Shown: piece by piece, positions 11,804-21,300 of the stretch
How positions within the stretch are numbered: the first letter of the stretch is position 1
Layout: the number at the start of each line of letters is the position of its first letter
Assembly: GCA_903995115.1 (NCBI GenBank)
Contig: LR877147.1
Span: 310,001 to 374,000, forward strand
Origin: Angomonas deanei
Lineage: Eukaryota > Euglenozoa > Kinetoplastea > Trypanosomatida > Trypanosomatidae
DNA length: 64,000 nt
Direction: 5' to 3'
The notes under the pieces: model-generated
Told to the model about the DNA's origin: nothing
The model's database searches: none
Seen by the model: the letters and a program-made list of their open reading frames with translations, nothing else
Translations under genes and position numbers: made by a program

Positions 11804-11829
11804 ATTCTATGCGGGTAATCATTTCTATG
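11804..11829 (-). promoter_or_regulatory. Two CATAGAA elements in SCC3 3' UTR
   Basis: On the minus strand CATAGAAA (11829-11822) is followed by CATAGAAT (11811-11804), 10 bases apart, about 95-120 nt past the SCC3 stop. The octamer (C/A)AUAGAA(G/A) is the known S-phase cycling element of Crithidia DNA-replication mRNAs. The first copy matches exactly and the second differs at the last base. Function here is inferred. Confidence 0.4.
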
Positions 11830-11923
11830 AAGATATTTAATATTTATAGTTCTGTTTTATAGTTCGTGCGAAACAATAAATCACTTCCTTTCTGTTAATG
11901 ATTAGACAAATATTTTTTCTGTT

Positions 11924-14900
11924 TTAATCAAACTCTTCTGTCGCGATAAAGACTTCACTATCCAACTCTTTGTTTACTGTGCCTTGTATTTCCTGTGTGG
12001 TCGGTACGCTGACGACGGACTCCTGTGTCTTGCGTCGCGAGAGGCGTTTCTGGGCGGCCGTCTGCTTTCCCGGCTCCGCTGGCGTCAAGAGCACGTTAAT
12101 ATTCTCCTCCTCCTCGTCCAGCGTCGTCGTCTGTGTGGCGTCCGGATTGGTGCGCCAGCCGTCTGCGGTCACCACGCGGGTGGACATGGAGAGTCTCGCG
12201 CCACTCTTTTTATCCGGCACCCCACGTACAATCTCCGCTAGCAAACCGTCCGCATTGTCGTCGTTCATGGAGGACATGGTGCGACGGCGTTTGCTGCCCA
12301 TAGGCGTCTGCCCTGGTGTCGCACCCTCTAGTCTTGCCGCCTTTCGCATGGCGCCCACAAACACACGAGCATAGGGGTTGTCCATCGAGGTGAAAACATC
12401 CATGGTCGACATGCTCTGAATAAACTCCAGTGCATCGGTGTGGTGCAGCTTGACACAGTACGGTACTACCCCGTGGAGAATGAGGGGATCGGTCGAAACG
12501 GAAAAGTTGATCCCAAACTGGATGACTTCCTTCACGGTGGGGTAGTACCGGTCGGTCCCAATAAAGTGGAGGGAAGCGAGCTTGGCGCCGATTTGATACA
12601 ACGCCTCCACAGAGACGGGTGTCGCACCCACCTCAGCACACCGATTGTACGCTTCTAAAAGAATGTTGGTCTCCAGTGCATCGTTGAAGCCAACACGGTC
12701 ACGGAGGGTGTGGAAGAGACTCTTGAAGGTGTCAGAGACTGCTTTGGAAGTGGAAGTGGTCCACAGACTCAACACGCGGGGGGCACTGGAAATATCGAGC
12801 CGCTTAAATAAAAACAGCCGTGAGACACCCGTGATGAGCCGCAGCGCGTACGCCTCCTGTCTCGAGCAAGCGACCTTCGCCTGAGCGACCGACGAGATAT
12901 CGTGCCCTTCCGCACTCGCCGCGTTGCACTCCTTGAAGGTATTGACGCACTCCCTATACTCTCCACTTTTGGTGATGAAGAGTAGCTCAAAGTGTTTGAA
13001 GAAGCTCTCCAGCTCCTTAGGAAGAAGGTCCGTGTAGTTTAAGGCGGTGAGGTCGCAAATGGTCAAAAATGCTTCTGTGAGCGTGTCAGAGACCTCGGTG
13101 CTCATTTCGGTTCCACTGCCTTCGGTCAACAGTACAAAAAGGGCCTCGATGAAGTCTCGTATTTGACCACGTGCGGCACTGGCGTCAACAGTTCCACCGG
13201 ACTGTAGCGCATTCACACCCCACAAGCAACACTGCATGCCACAACCCATCACTGCCGAAATCGCCTGCAGCACAAGAGGGACTTTCTGGGATGGTGCACT
13301 CAGGAGGTGACTCACATAGTTGGGTAAGGTACTCTTGACAACGGGGAACAGTCCACCGTCTTCATCCACTGGTTGGAGGGAGACTAACAGGTACATTCGA
13401 TTCCACAGAGAAATAGAGTCTTCTGAGAAGGTGTTACGCTTCGCGGTCGTTTCCTTGTCGCGTATCTGCTGAAAGGTCGTCTTTACCATTTCCTTCACGT
13501 GTGCGGTTGCCCCACGCTTGAAAGGGGTTTCGGAAAGGGCAAATCTGTTCCACGTTTCGCACAGCACGTTGCGGGTCGCTTTATTCAGCGTGGCATTCAT
13601 GGTGGCCTTGCGCACCTCGGCGAGAAGAGACGTCACGAGCGATTGTTGTTGCTGGGTGAACGCGTCGATATCGACGGCATTGAGCACACTGGCGATCGCA
13701 ATGAGCACTTCTTCACTACCAGAAAACTTGGAGAGTACGGCGGAAACGACCGGTGCCACATCTTTGCTCAACGCTGGGATGAGCTCATGGATGGTCTGCT
13801 GGGTCGAGGCGCTCGGTTTCTTGGTGCCATGACGGCGGTCATCCTTGGGGAGTGGGCCCAGTGTCAGCTTGCCCTGGAGTTTCAGCAACAGGCTAGAGAT
13901 GAAGTGGAGCGCCACCACGCAGTCCATCGACGCCGTCGCCGATCGTGTCACGTCGAGGAAATTCTTGTACTCTGTCAGTAGTGGCGGTGGTCTCTCGTTG
14001 CTCCAGAGGGCATCCACGAGGTACCGTTCTGGCATCTCTTCGTTGTACTGCGAACGGAGCGTCAATGCAAACGACATTAAAAGTTGGGTGGCCTCGCTAA
14101 TCTGTTCCTCTTTGGACTCCCCGTCGTCGGTGCGACAGTGGACGAAAATTTTCATCAAAATACCAGCCGCGCCGCGAATGGTGGGTCGCTCATCGAAAAT
14201 AGTCAGGAGGGCGCGATCGATCATATCCTCGGAGAGTAACTCGTTCCCCTCACTCGTGTCGTTGTCACCCCGCACCATCATGGTGACCACGCGAATGGCC
14301 AGCTCCGCGCACCGGACGTCGGTGTCGTTGGTCATTTCCACAATGCGCTCGACAAAGTACTTGAGGAACAGGTGCAGCCGGTTGTACGCATCGTCAACGG
14401 TGGCGAGGGCCTGCAGGATCATATTCAGACCCTCCGCACGGAGTTCGGGCTTCTTGTCGTGGAGTGGAATATTAAAGTAGCGCAGATACTTGTTGTCCAT
14501 GAACTCGTCCGGGAACTCCAGAATCCATTCCTTGAGAAATTGAAACACGGTCAGCCGAATCTCAGGGGCAATATCGCGGAGACGACGGTGAATCGCCTGC
14601 GCAAAAAAGTCTCCCCGCCACTCGGTGATTTCCTCCAGCTTGGTCTGCAGGTCTTTGGTCTCCTTCTTGGACTTGGCTAACGGCAGACGGTCTTTCAGTT
14701 CGTTTTGCAGCTTGTTAAAGCCATGAATGACGCCCAGTATCGCCACGGTCGACGTGTGTCGGAAAGAACGCGCTTTGCTCTCGCTCATTGTAACGAGCCA
14801 TTCTTTTACAGTTGGCATGAAAAAGGAATCAAATAACACGTCACTGCTGAGCGCAAGACTGATTAAACGCTCAAAGAAGAGGGGGAAATTCTTTTTGAAC

Positions 14901-15313
14901 TTCTTGTACTTGGCCTCCTTGTTGGCCAGAAAGTACGCAGCCGAGTCGGTCTGTACGCGCACGTAGAGCTCCTCCAGTATAGGGGTGATATTCATGCCTT
15001 CCACGAGCACTTCCTCTGGCTTGAGCTCCTCCAGGTGGGCCACACCGGACGCCTTGACCATCATGTTAATAATGGCACAGATCGCAGGCTTGGGCTCCCC
15101 GCTTCGGTAGACGTTAAGGAGGGTATCGGCTACACTGTTCACGGAGGCGTCGTCGATGAGCGCCTCCAACGTAGAGTCGCACAGTGTCATGTCGGGCTCC
15201 CCACTGGCGTGTTCTTCCTTCGGGGTAGCGGCATGGTTAAAGTCATCGTCAAACGTTTCGCTCTCGTCTTTGCGGACGACCTTCTTTTGAACGGTCTTGC
15301 GCTTCGGTGGCAT
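11924..15313 (-). CDS. SCC3: Cohesin subunit SCC3/STAG
   Basis: A 1129-residue HEAT-type helical protein. Residues ~140-200 carry the STAG segment (FFERLISLALSSDVLFD, FRHTSTVAILGVI). Residues ~245-300 match the stromalin-conserved domain (RDIAPEIRLTVFQFLKEWI then LRYFNIPLHDKKPELRAEGL). The rest is helical, with acidic and basic tails. SCC3/STAG binds the kleisin SCC1 and DNA and is needed for cohesin loading and sister-chromatid cohesion. The length agrees with the family (1100-1250), the frame is unbroken, and the ATG at 15313 is preceded by CCTCCCTTCTCCCCTTAAG, a good acceptor. The basic start (PPKRKTVQKKVVRK) looks like a nuclear localisation signal. Two CATAGAA elements in its 3' UTR hint at cell-cycle control of the mRNA. 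Confidence 0.88.
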   Translation of the reverse strand: MPPKRKTVQKKVVRKDESETFDDDFNHAATPKEEHASGEPDMTLCDSTLEALIDDASVNSVADTLLNVYRSGEPKPAICAIINMMVKASGVAHLEELKPEEVLVEGMNITPILEELYVRVQTDSAAYFLANKEAKYKKFKKNFPLFFERLISLALSSDVLFDSFFMPTVKEWLVTMSESKARSFRHTSTVAILGVIHGFNKLQNELKDRLPLAKSKKETKDLQTKLEEITEWRGDFFAQAIHRRLRDIAPEIRLTVFQFLKEWILEFPDEFMDNKYLRYFNIPLHDKKPELRAEGLNMILQALATVDDAYNRLHLFLKYFVERIVEMTNDTDVRCAELAIRVVTMMVRGDNDTSEGNELLSEDMIDRALLTIFDERPTIRGAAGILMKIFVHCRTDDGESKEEQISEATQLLMSFALTLRSQYNEEMPERYLVDALWSNERPPPLLTEYKNFLDVTRSATASMDCVVALHFISSLLLKLQGKLTLGPLPKDDRRHGTKKPSASTQQTIHELIPALSKDVAPVVSAVLSKFSGSEEVLIAIASVLNAVDIDAFTQQQQSLVTSLLAEVRKATMNATLNKATRNVLCETWNRFALSETPFKRGATAHVKEMVKTTFQQIRDKETTAKRNTFSEDSISLWNRMYLLVSLQPVDEDGGLFPVVKSTLPNYVSHLLSAPSQKVPLVLQAISAVMGCGMQCCLWGVNALQSGGTVDASAARGQIRDFIEALFVLLTEGSGTEMSTEVSDTLTEAFLTICDLTALNYTDLLPKELESFFKHFELLFITKSGEYRECVNTFKECNAASAEGHDISSVAQAKVACSRQEAYALRLITGVSRLFLFKRLDISSAPRVLSLWTTSTSKAVSDTFKSLFHTLRDRVGFNDALETNILLEAYNRCAEVGATPVSVEALYQIGAKLASLHFIGTDRYYPTVKEVIQFGINFSVSTDPLILHGVVPYCVKLHHTDALEFIQSMSTMDVFTSMDNPYARVFVGAMRKAARLEGATPGQTPMGSKRRRTMSSMNDDNADGLLAEIVRGVPDKKSGARLSMSTRVVTADGWRTNPDATQTTTLDEEEENINVLLTPAEPGKQTAAQKRLSRRKTQESVVSVPTTQEIQGTVNKELDSEVFIATEEFD

Positions 15314-15476
15314 TTTACTTGTCTGTCGGTATTCCTTAAGGGGAGAAGGGAGGAGGGTAGGAAAGAATAAAGATAGAGTCCCCTAAACCAATTCAGCACT
15401 GTTTTTCAAGAACAAACAAAACAAACGCAATTGCATCCTGTAATCTTTATTAGTAGTTTATTATAGAATTCCTGTA

Positions 15477-15872
15477 CTACCCGCTCAGTAGTTGCAGCAG
15501 GTCTGAGGGAATGGGCGGTGGTGCGGCGCCCTCCCTGGTCACTCGTGGAATGTCCTTTTCTGGCGGATCGGGCTCCTTGAGCAGACCGTGCGTCGACTCC
15601 GCCACTCGGTCCACCGCTACTCTCGTGACAGCTGCCAGCGCGACGACCTCACTCTCCTCCGGTGCCTCCGTCGTACCGTTGGCTGGGAGTGCGACCGGCT
15701 CCACAGGAGGGGCCGGCGCGGGTGGTGGGGGCGTGGGCGGGGCTGCTTGTTTCAGTGCCGCCTCTACATCAAAGTCTTCAAACTTTAGCTTCTTTGACCC
15801 CTTGTGGTGGTCGCTATCCTCGCTCGACTCTCTTTTGCGAGTAGATCCTTTTGTCGTTTTCTTTGACGGCAT
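15477..15872 (-). CDS. Small basic/Pro-rich hypothetical protein
   Basis: 131 residues from the ATG at 15872. The N-terminus is strongly basic (MPSKKTTKGSTRKRESSED), then a KKLKFEDFDVEAAL segment, a Pro/Ala-rich run, and a C-terminal PPIPSDLLQLLSG that may form a short binding helix. No family is recognised. The Lys/Arg-rich start suggests a nuclear protein. The frame stays open upstream to 15956, but that part encodes a hydrophobic stretch typical of a translated pyrimidine-rich leader and was left out. It lies between SCC3 and a proteasome gene. Confidence 0.5.
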   Translation of the reverse strand: MPSKKTTKGSTRKRESSEDSDHHKGSKKLKFEDFDVEAALKQAAPPTPPPPAPAPPVEPVALPANGTTEAPEESEVVALAAVTRVAVDRVAESTHGLLKEPDPPEKDIPRVTREGAAPPPIPSDLLQLLSG

Positions 15873-16075
15873 GCCAATAAGGTATACTAGGATAAAATAG
15901 AACGAGAGAAGAAAGTCGTAACACAAAATCAACGCAACGCACAAGCAGTGAAACATCGCTGCTCTCTAAACACCATCACACACACACTGAAATAGTTTCT
16001 GACAATTATCTTTTTTTCATAATAAAATTCTTCTTTATTTTAGAAAGACATAAATAGTGGAGATCGCCAATGCTG

Positions 16076-16879
16076 TTATTCTTCAATGTCGAGGGGCTGC
16101 TCCTGGAGCGTTTCGTCCTCATCCTCCTCGTTCACTACAACGCGATCCTCGGGGTTCAGCTTGAAGCCCTCCAAATACTTGCGGGAGTTTTCCTCGTTCA
16201 ACACCGTGAAAGGGGTGTCTTTTCCGACCACGGCAATCGTCGTGTTCTGAATCGTCAGCTCTACGCCCTCGGGGGTGGCGGATGCTAGTGCCTTCAACGC
16301 GTGTAGGATGAGGTCATCGAGGGAGACCTCCGTGAAGGTGGCAAAGTGCTTCTCGAGGTAGGTACGGGAGGACTGGGAGCGTACGCCCATCGCGCTCGCC
16401 TTGAAGTCGAACACATCGCCGGAGGGTATGGTCTGGAAGAGGTGCGGCCCCTGGCGGTCATAGCCACCAATGAGGAGCCCTACACCGAACGGACGCTTCG
16501 CGGCACTCTGAATGTGCTTCTGGTGCTTATCCGCCAGAATGTCCGCCATCTTGGGCAGCGGCAGCGCGCTGTCGTAGAGGTAGCGGTAGTTCATACACTC
16601 CGTCCGGAGGAACCGTGCCAGCACCCGTCCGTCGGCCACCAGACCCGAGATGGACAGACCAACGTGCTCATCAATGAGAAACACTTTTTCCTGGTACGAG
16701 GACAACTCCGCGACAGGGCTACGCTTCAGGGCCACCAGCACCACATGGTCCTTTCCCTTCACCCCGACGGTGGCCGACCCATTGTTGGCAGCCTCGTTCG
16801 CATACTCTAATTGGAACAGACGACCAGAGGGGCTCCAGGTCGAGATATCGGTATCGTAGTCATTCTTGGAAAGAGACAT
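16076..16879 (-). CDS. PSMA1: 20S proteasome subunit alpha-6 (PSMA1)
   Basis: 267 residues with the proteasome alpha N-terminal signature [20 protein letters not shown], followed by [19 protein letters not shown]. Details such as [19 protein letters not shown]-like [15 protein letters not shown] and [10 protein letters not shown] fit PSMA1 (alpha-6 position, often called alpha 1 in kinetoplastid annotation) better than other alpha subunits. Alpha subunits form the outer rings of the 20S core and are not catalytic. The acidic C-terminal tail ([18 protein letters not shown]) resembles the PSMA1 tail. The beta5 subunit of the same particle is encoded at 54460-55377 in the same array. Confidence 0.92.
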   Translation of the reverse strand: MSLSKNDYDTDISTWSPSGRLFQLEYANEAANNGSATVGVKGKDHVVLVALKRSPVAELSSYQEKVFLIDEHVGLSISGLVADGRVLARFLRTECMNYRYLYDSALPLPKMADILADKHQKHIQSAAKRPFGVGLLIGGYDRQGPHLFQTIPSGDVFDFKASAMGVRSQSSRTYLEKHFATFTEVSLDDLILHALKALASATPEGVELTIQNTTIAVVGKDTPFTVLNEENSRKYLEGFKLNPEDRVVVNEEDEDETLQEQPLDIEE

Positions 16880-17419
16880 GTTTCAGTGCGCAAAAATACT
16901 GGATAAACTGAAAAGGAATAGAGAAATAGAAGGGAAATAAAAAGTGGAAGTATTCCTCGCTTTATATTCGCTGCGTATAAACACATTTAAACAATGGGAA
17001 CACTTATATCTTTTTTTTTTTTTAATTATCACGCTTAGCTCGTATTTTTTTCAATTTTCCTCTTCTTGAATATCATTTTATAAAAGAACAAAAAAATAAT
17101 TCAAAAATCAAAAAAAAGAAGAAAAACACTCCTTTCACTTCGTTCTCCTTCTCAACTCCAACACACTACGTATCTCATCACACAGATATTGGGACCGATT
17201 CTCGTTTATACTATAGTTTTATTTTTGTTTATATTTTATTTTTATTTCGTCTTTTGGACTCGTTTGGGAATTTGTTAGGGTAGGGAAGGGAATTGCTTAT
17301 TTTAACAAAATATTATAGATTTAAGAAAAGAAAGTAATTTAAAAAAAAAAAAAAAAAGAGGCGGGAGGGAGAGAAAACTTTTCCACTCATGCGCGCGCTA
17401 GCACACACTTACACACATC
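16880..17419. other. Intergenic gap: PSMA1 leader and long 3' UTR of CCHC gene
   Basis: Very AT-rich, with T runs near 17012-17023 and an A run at about 17341-17357. It is long enough to hold a regulatory 3' UTR for the six-knuckle protein. No ORF or structured RNA is recognised. Confidence 0.5.
16908..16950 (-). promoter_or_regulatory. Putative trans-splice acceptor of PSMA1
   Basis: Minus-strand TTCTCTATTCCTTTTCAG ends at 16908, giving a 28-nt leader before the ATG at 16879. It is one of the clearest pyrimidine tract plus CAG acceptors in the window. Confidence 0.55.
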
Positions 17420-17872
17420 CTACTCCTTGCGAGGCTCGGGGCAGTCGCGGGAGATGTGGTCCACGGAGCCGCAGTTGAAGCAACCCTTGGGCTTGGTGGG
17501 GTTGGGGCAGTTCTTGGAGATGTGGCCAGTGCCGTTGCAGTTGAAGCAGCGGCGGTCATCGGTGCGAGCCACCTGGGGGTTGGGGCAGTCCTTGGAAAGG
17601 TGACCGGTCTGGTTGCAGTTGTAGCAACGGCGGTTGTCGGATCCGCTGGCGCCGGCGGCATTGGGGCAGTCGCGGGAGAGGTGACCCTCCTGGTTGCACT
17701 TGTAGCAGAGCTTAGCGCGGGGGGCACGCTCCTGGCGCTCCTCGGGGCAGTCCTTGGAGAGGTGACCAGGCTTCTTGCAGTTGTAGCACACACGCTCGGC
17801 GGTGTCCTTGTTGGGGCAGTCCTTGGAGAGGTGGGCTTCGGAGTCACAGTTGTAGCAACGACGAGGAGGCAT
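17420..17872 (-). CDS. Six-zinc-knuckle CCHC nucleic-acid-binding protein (UMSBP-like)
   Basis: 150 residues made almost entirely of six CX2CX4HX4C knuckles: [84 protein letters not shown]. Tandem knuckles of this type bind single-stranded DNA or RNA. In kinetoplastids the five-knuckle UMSBP binds the minicircle origin and helps start kDNA replication, and other members bind mRNA or telomeric repeats. Size and knuckle style are UMSBP-like, but with six knuckles instead of five and linkers of 5-19 residues. Localisation is not shown; no obvious mitochondrial presequence is present. CNBP/poly-zinc-finger RNA-binding proteins are the alternative. Confidence 0.82.
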   Translation of the reverse strand: MPPRRCYNCDSEAHLSKDCPNKDTAERVCYNCKKPGHLSKDCPEERQERAPRAKLCYKCNQEGHLSRDCPNAAGASGSDNRRCYNCNQTGHLSKDCPNPQVARTDDRRCFNCNGTGHISKNCPNPTKPKGCFNCGSVDHISRDCPEPRKE

Positions 17873-18331
17873 GGGGAAAAGTTTGTTAGAAAAAGTAAAG
17901 GGAAAAAACTAAAAAAAAAAAAAGAGTAGGGAAAGAGTGTCGTATGTGGTGATGTGTTTTATGTGGGGACACGAGGGTGCGAGTGCGTGGGAGGTTACCA
18001 TAAAGGTCATTGTATATGTAATTTTTTTTTTTCCTATATTTAATATAGATGTATAGGCTCAACATACTACAAAAAAGAAAAAAACGGTACATATATATCT
18101 CTACAGAAGTTCGATAATGAAAGAAAATTCTTTGGCAAGTAAAAATAAAAAACACGTTACACTTCTGCTGAGAGACTTATTAGATTTTCTTTATTTTGAT
18201 TTGATTTTTTTTTTTTAATTTCATATTTTTTGTTATTTTTGCAATTTTTCTTTTTCTTTTTTTTATATAGATTTTTGTTTTATTTTGCTTGTTTTCCATC
18301 CCACACGCGCATTACTACGGACACTCCCCTC
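17873..18331. other. Intergenic gap: CCHC leader and clathrin 3' UTR
   Basis: AT-rich with several A/T runs of 9-12 bases and a G/T-rich patch at 17940-17995. No gene recognised. Confidence 0.5.
17909..17923 (-). promoter_or_regulatory. Putative trans-splice acceptor of six-knuckle CCHC gene
   Basis: A minus-strand run of T bases ends in TTTAG at 17909, leaving a 36-nt pyrimidine-rich leader before the ATG at 17872. Confidence 0.4.
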
Positions 18332-21300
18332 TTAAAACGGTCGGCCGGTGCCAAAGTTCGGGGGCGCGCCAAAGTTGGACTGCGGCGGTGGTCCTCCCAT
18401 CGCCATCGGGCCTCCGCCCATCCCCATCGGACCGCCCTGCTCAATCATCAGAGGCGCATTACCGGCAGAGGGACCAGCGCGACGGGCGGCGTCCTTGGCG
18501 GCGGTCTGGGCATCCATCATGGAGCGCTCCATGCGGTCCACCTTCTGGGTGTAGTTCTGGACCGTCTGGATGAGGAAGGGCATTGCGACGTCCATGCGGT
18601 TGTGGATCCAGGCCTTTTGCATAATGCTAGCGGGGTCCACGAGATCGTAGCAAATGTAGAGGCAGGAGACGAAGCACTCGGGGTGGTCCTTGACAAAGAA
18701 GTCTAAGAGATCATCCACGATGGCGGGCTCGCCGCTCTCCACGGCAGTCTCCATGGCCTCCTCGTACAGCTTGTTCTCCTTGGCCACCTTGATGGCGTGC
18801 GCGAACCGCTTGTTCTTGCGGTGGAGTAGCAGGGCAATCTTGCGGAACTCGAACATCTCCATCTTTTCTAGCTTCGCCGATAACTGCTCTGCGTCAAAAT
18901 TGTTGTAGCTTTCCACGGAGTGGCGCAGCGCCTTGAAGTCCTCCTCCTCCATGTACTGCTCATTAAGAGCCTCATTGACGCTCTTGGAGTTGCGCTCCTG
19001 GGCGGCCTCTAGGTATTGACGAATGACATAGATGGGCGCACACTTGACCACTTCCTTCATGACACGGTCGGGGTCCATCTTCTTGAACATGGTGGTCAAA
19101 TAGTCGTTGAGCAGCTCGGGGTGCACCTTGAGGTAGAAGGGAATCGCGGCGTAGAGTAAGTCGCTAGAGCCTAGGTGGTTGACTACGTCCTTGTAGATCT
19201 CGTGATCCCAGCAGTCGGCGTAGTGGTCCATCATGCAGTTCGCCGCGGCGAGATAGTCCTCATTGTTGATGTGGAGTAAGCGCAGCGCTACCCAGTGGTG
19301 GTATTGGTTGCAGGCGGCAATCAGCTTGTGCGCGTTGATCTTCTTGGGGTACATGTTAATGTGCTCGATCAGCTTCTCCGGCTTGTACTTGGCGAGGACA
19401 ATACCCATTTCGGTGAAGATACCCATGTGCGCGCCTTGGTGGCCAGCGGCCATCTTGAGCACACTGTAGAGATCCTCCCAGAGTCCACGGCTCTCGTAGC
19501 GGTTGCAGATCCCGCTCACCTCCTCGGCCTTGAGCACGACAGGGACGGCGACCATGTTAGCTAGTTTCATCTCCTTGGCCTCAATGCAGGCAAGATTCAC
19601 CTCCTTGAAGGTTTGGGTAGACTTGGCCTTGTTCGCGGCTTCCACGGCGGCGGGCAGGTTCTTGAGCTTGATCTCCGTGGAGGCTAGGCGCGGAAAGTTG
19701 TTCCCGACGGTGTAGAGCACACGAGCGGACTCATACAGCTCGTCGTTGAAGCACTTGTCGGCGATGGCGCCAATCTTCACGTTGTGGGTTTCCTTCAGGA
19801 ACTCCTCCAACTCACCGAGACGGCCGGTCTTGGCGTACGTGATGACCAAAGCCGTGTCAATCTTGTTATCGCGGCTCTTGCTGTGTTGGCGGGCCATCAT
19901 GAGGTACTTGATGAGGTCACCGAACTGATTGGTACGCTCCGCGGCAGCCGTCACTTCCATCACGTGCTCGGCATCCTTCGCCTTGATGAGGCACTCAATA
20001 CCCTCGTGCACCTCGTCAATGTTGACCAAGTACAAACCAAACACGCTCCACACCTTGGGATCGTCGGCCTTCTGGCAGTAGGCGCGACCACGGGGGAGGT
20101 CCTCCAAGTCGTTCAGCAGAACGGAGGCGGCCTCCTTGAGCATACCGTGGCGGTCGTAGACCACAAAGGCTACCTCGTGCAGTCCAGCACCGGTGGCCAT
20201 GTTGGCAATATCCTTCGCGTCGTAGTCCTCGAGGGTCGTCACATACTCCATCACGCGGTCCTTTCGCGCCCTAACGGCGGACATGATGAGCAAATTCTCG
20301 AGGAACTTGTTCTTGCGGAAGCGGCCGTGTACCACGATTTGGTCCAGGAGAGACGTGAGCTCTTCCGTCAGGTTGGCGTTCATGAAGGCGCGCACGGTGG
20401 TGCTCACCTCCTCGCTGACAGTAGCCTCGGGAAGGGCGACCTGCTGCACCGCTTCGATCAGCTGTTGGCGGTCAGGGGTGTCCTCACGGAGTACCTCGGC
20501 CCAAAGGTCAAGGTTCTGCTCGCGCACCAAGTAGCGGGCCTCCTCTTTGTAGAGGCCGTTCTTGACGCAGAGGTCAATGAGCTCCTTGCTGGAGTGACCC
20601 TTACCGTAGGCAATAAACGCTAGCTTGGGGTTTCTACTCTCGCAGTACTTTCCGACCTCCGTGGAGTCGTAGTAGGGGCACTCGGACAGGAACTCCTCGG
20701 CGTTCTGGCCAAGGTCGACGTAAATCTTGGCGAGGGCCGTGTACAGCGCGACGTCGGTCTTCTTCTCGTTGCGGCGCTCCTCGAGCCAGTCCTTAATGAC
20801 GTGCAGACGGCCGTTTTCTTCGGCAATCTTCACCAGCTGCTCCACGGGGCACATGGTGCCGACCGCGGCGAGGACATTCTTGATGAACTCCTCACTGGCG
20901 TTGGCGTCAAAGAGGGCACCGACCACCTCAGGGGTCTTGGCGGGGCTGCGGCGCGTCACGAACTGCTCAATGTACGACTCGTTACCGGTGTCGATCAAAT
21001 AGTGGACCATCTCGTCAATGAGGTTGTGCTGGTCGCACACGTTGATGAAGGGCCAGAGGTCCGTCAGCTTCTTGTTCTTGAGGTAGTTCTTGGTGCGCTC
21101 GGCATCGTAGCACGGGCTCTCTCGGGTCATGCGCTCCAACTCCTGCATCTGGCCCATCTCGGCGGCGGCCTCAATGTAGCGGAAGTGCACCTCAGGGTCG
21201 CGGGTGTAGGGGACGATGGCGCCGAGGTAGTAGTACAGGACGTCGTACAAGCTGTGCTCCTGGAAGAGGTCGATCAACTCCGTCGCACCGAGGGCGTCGT

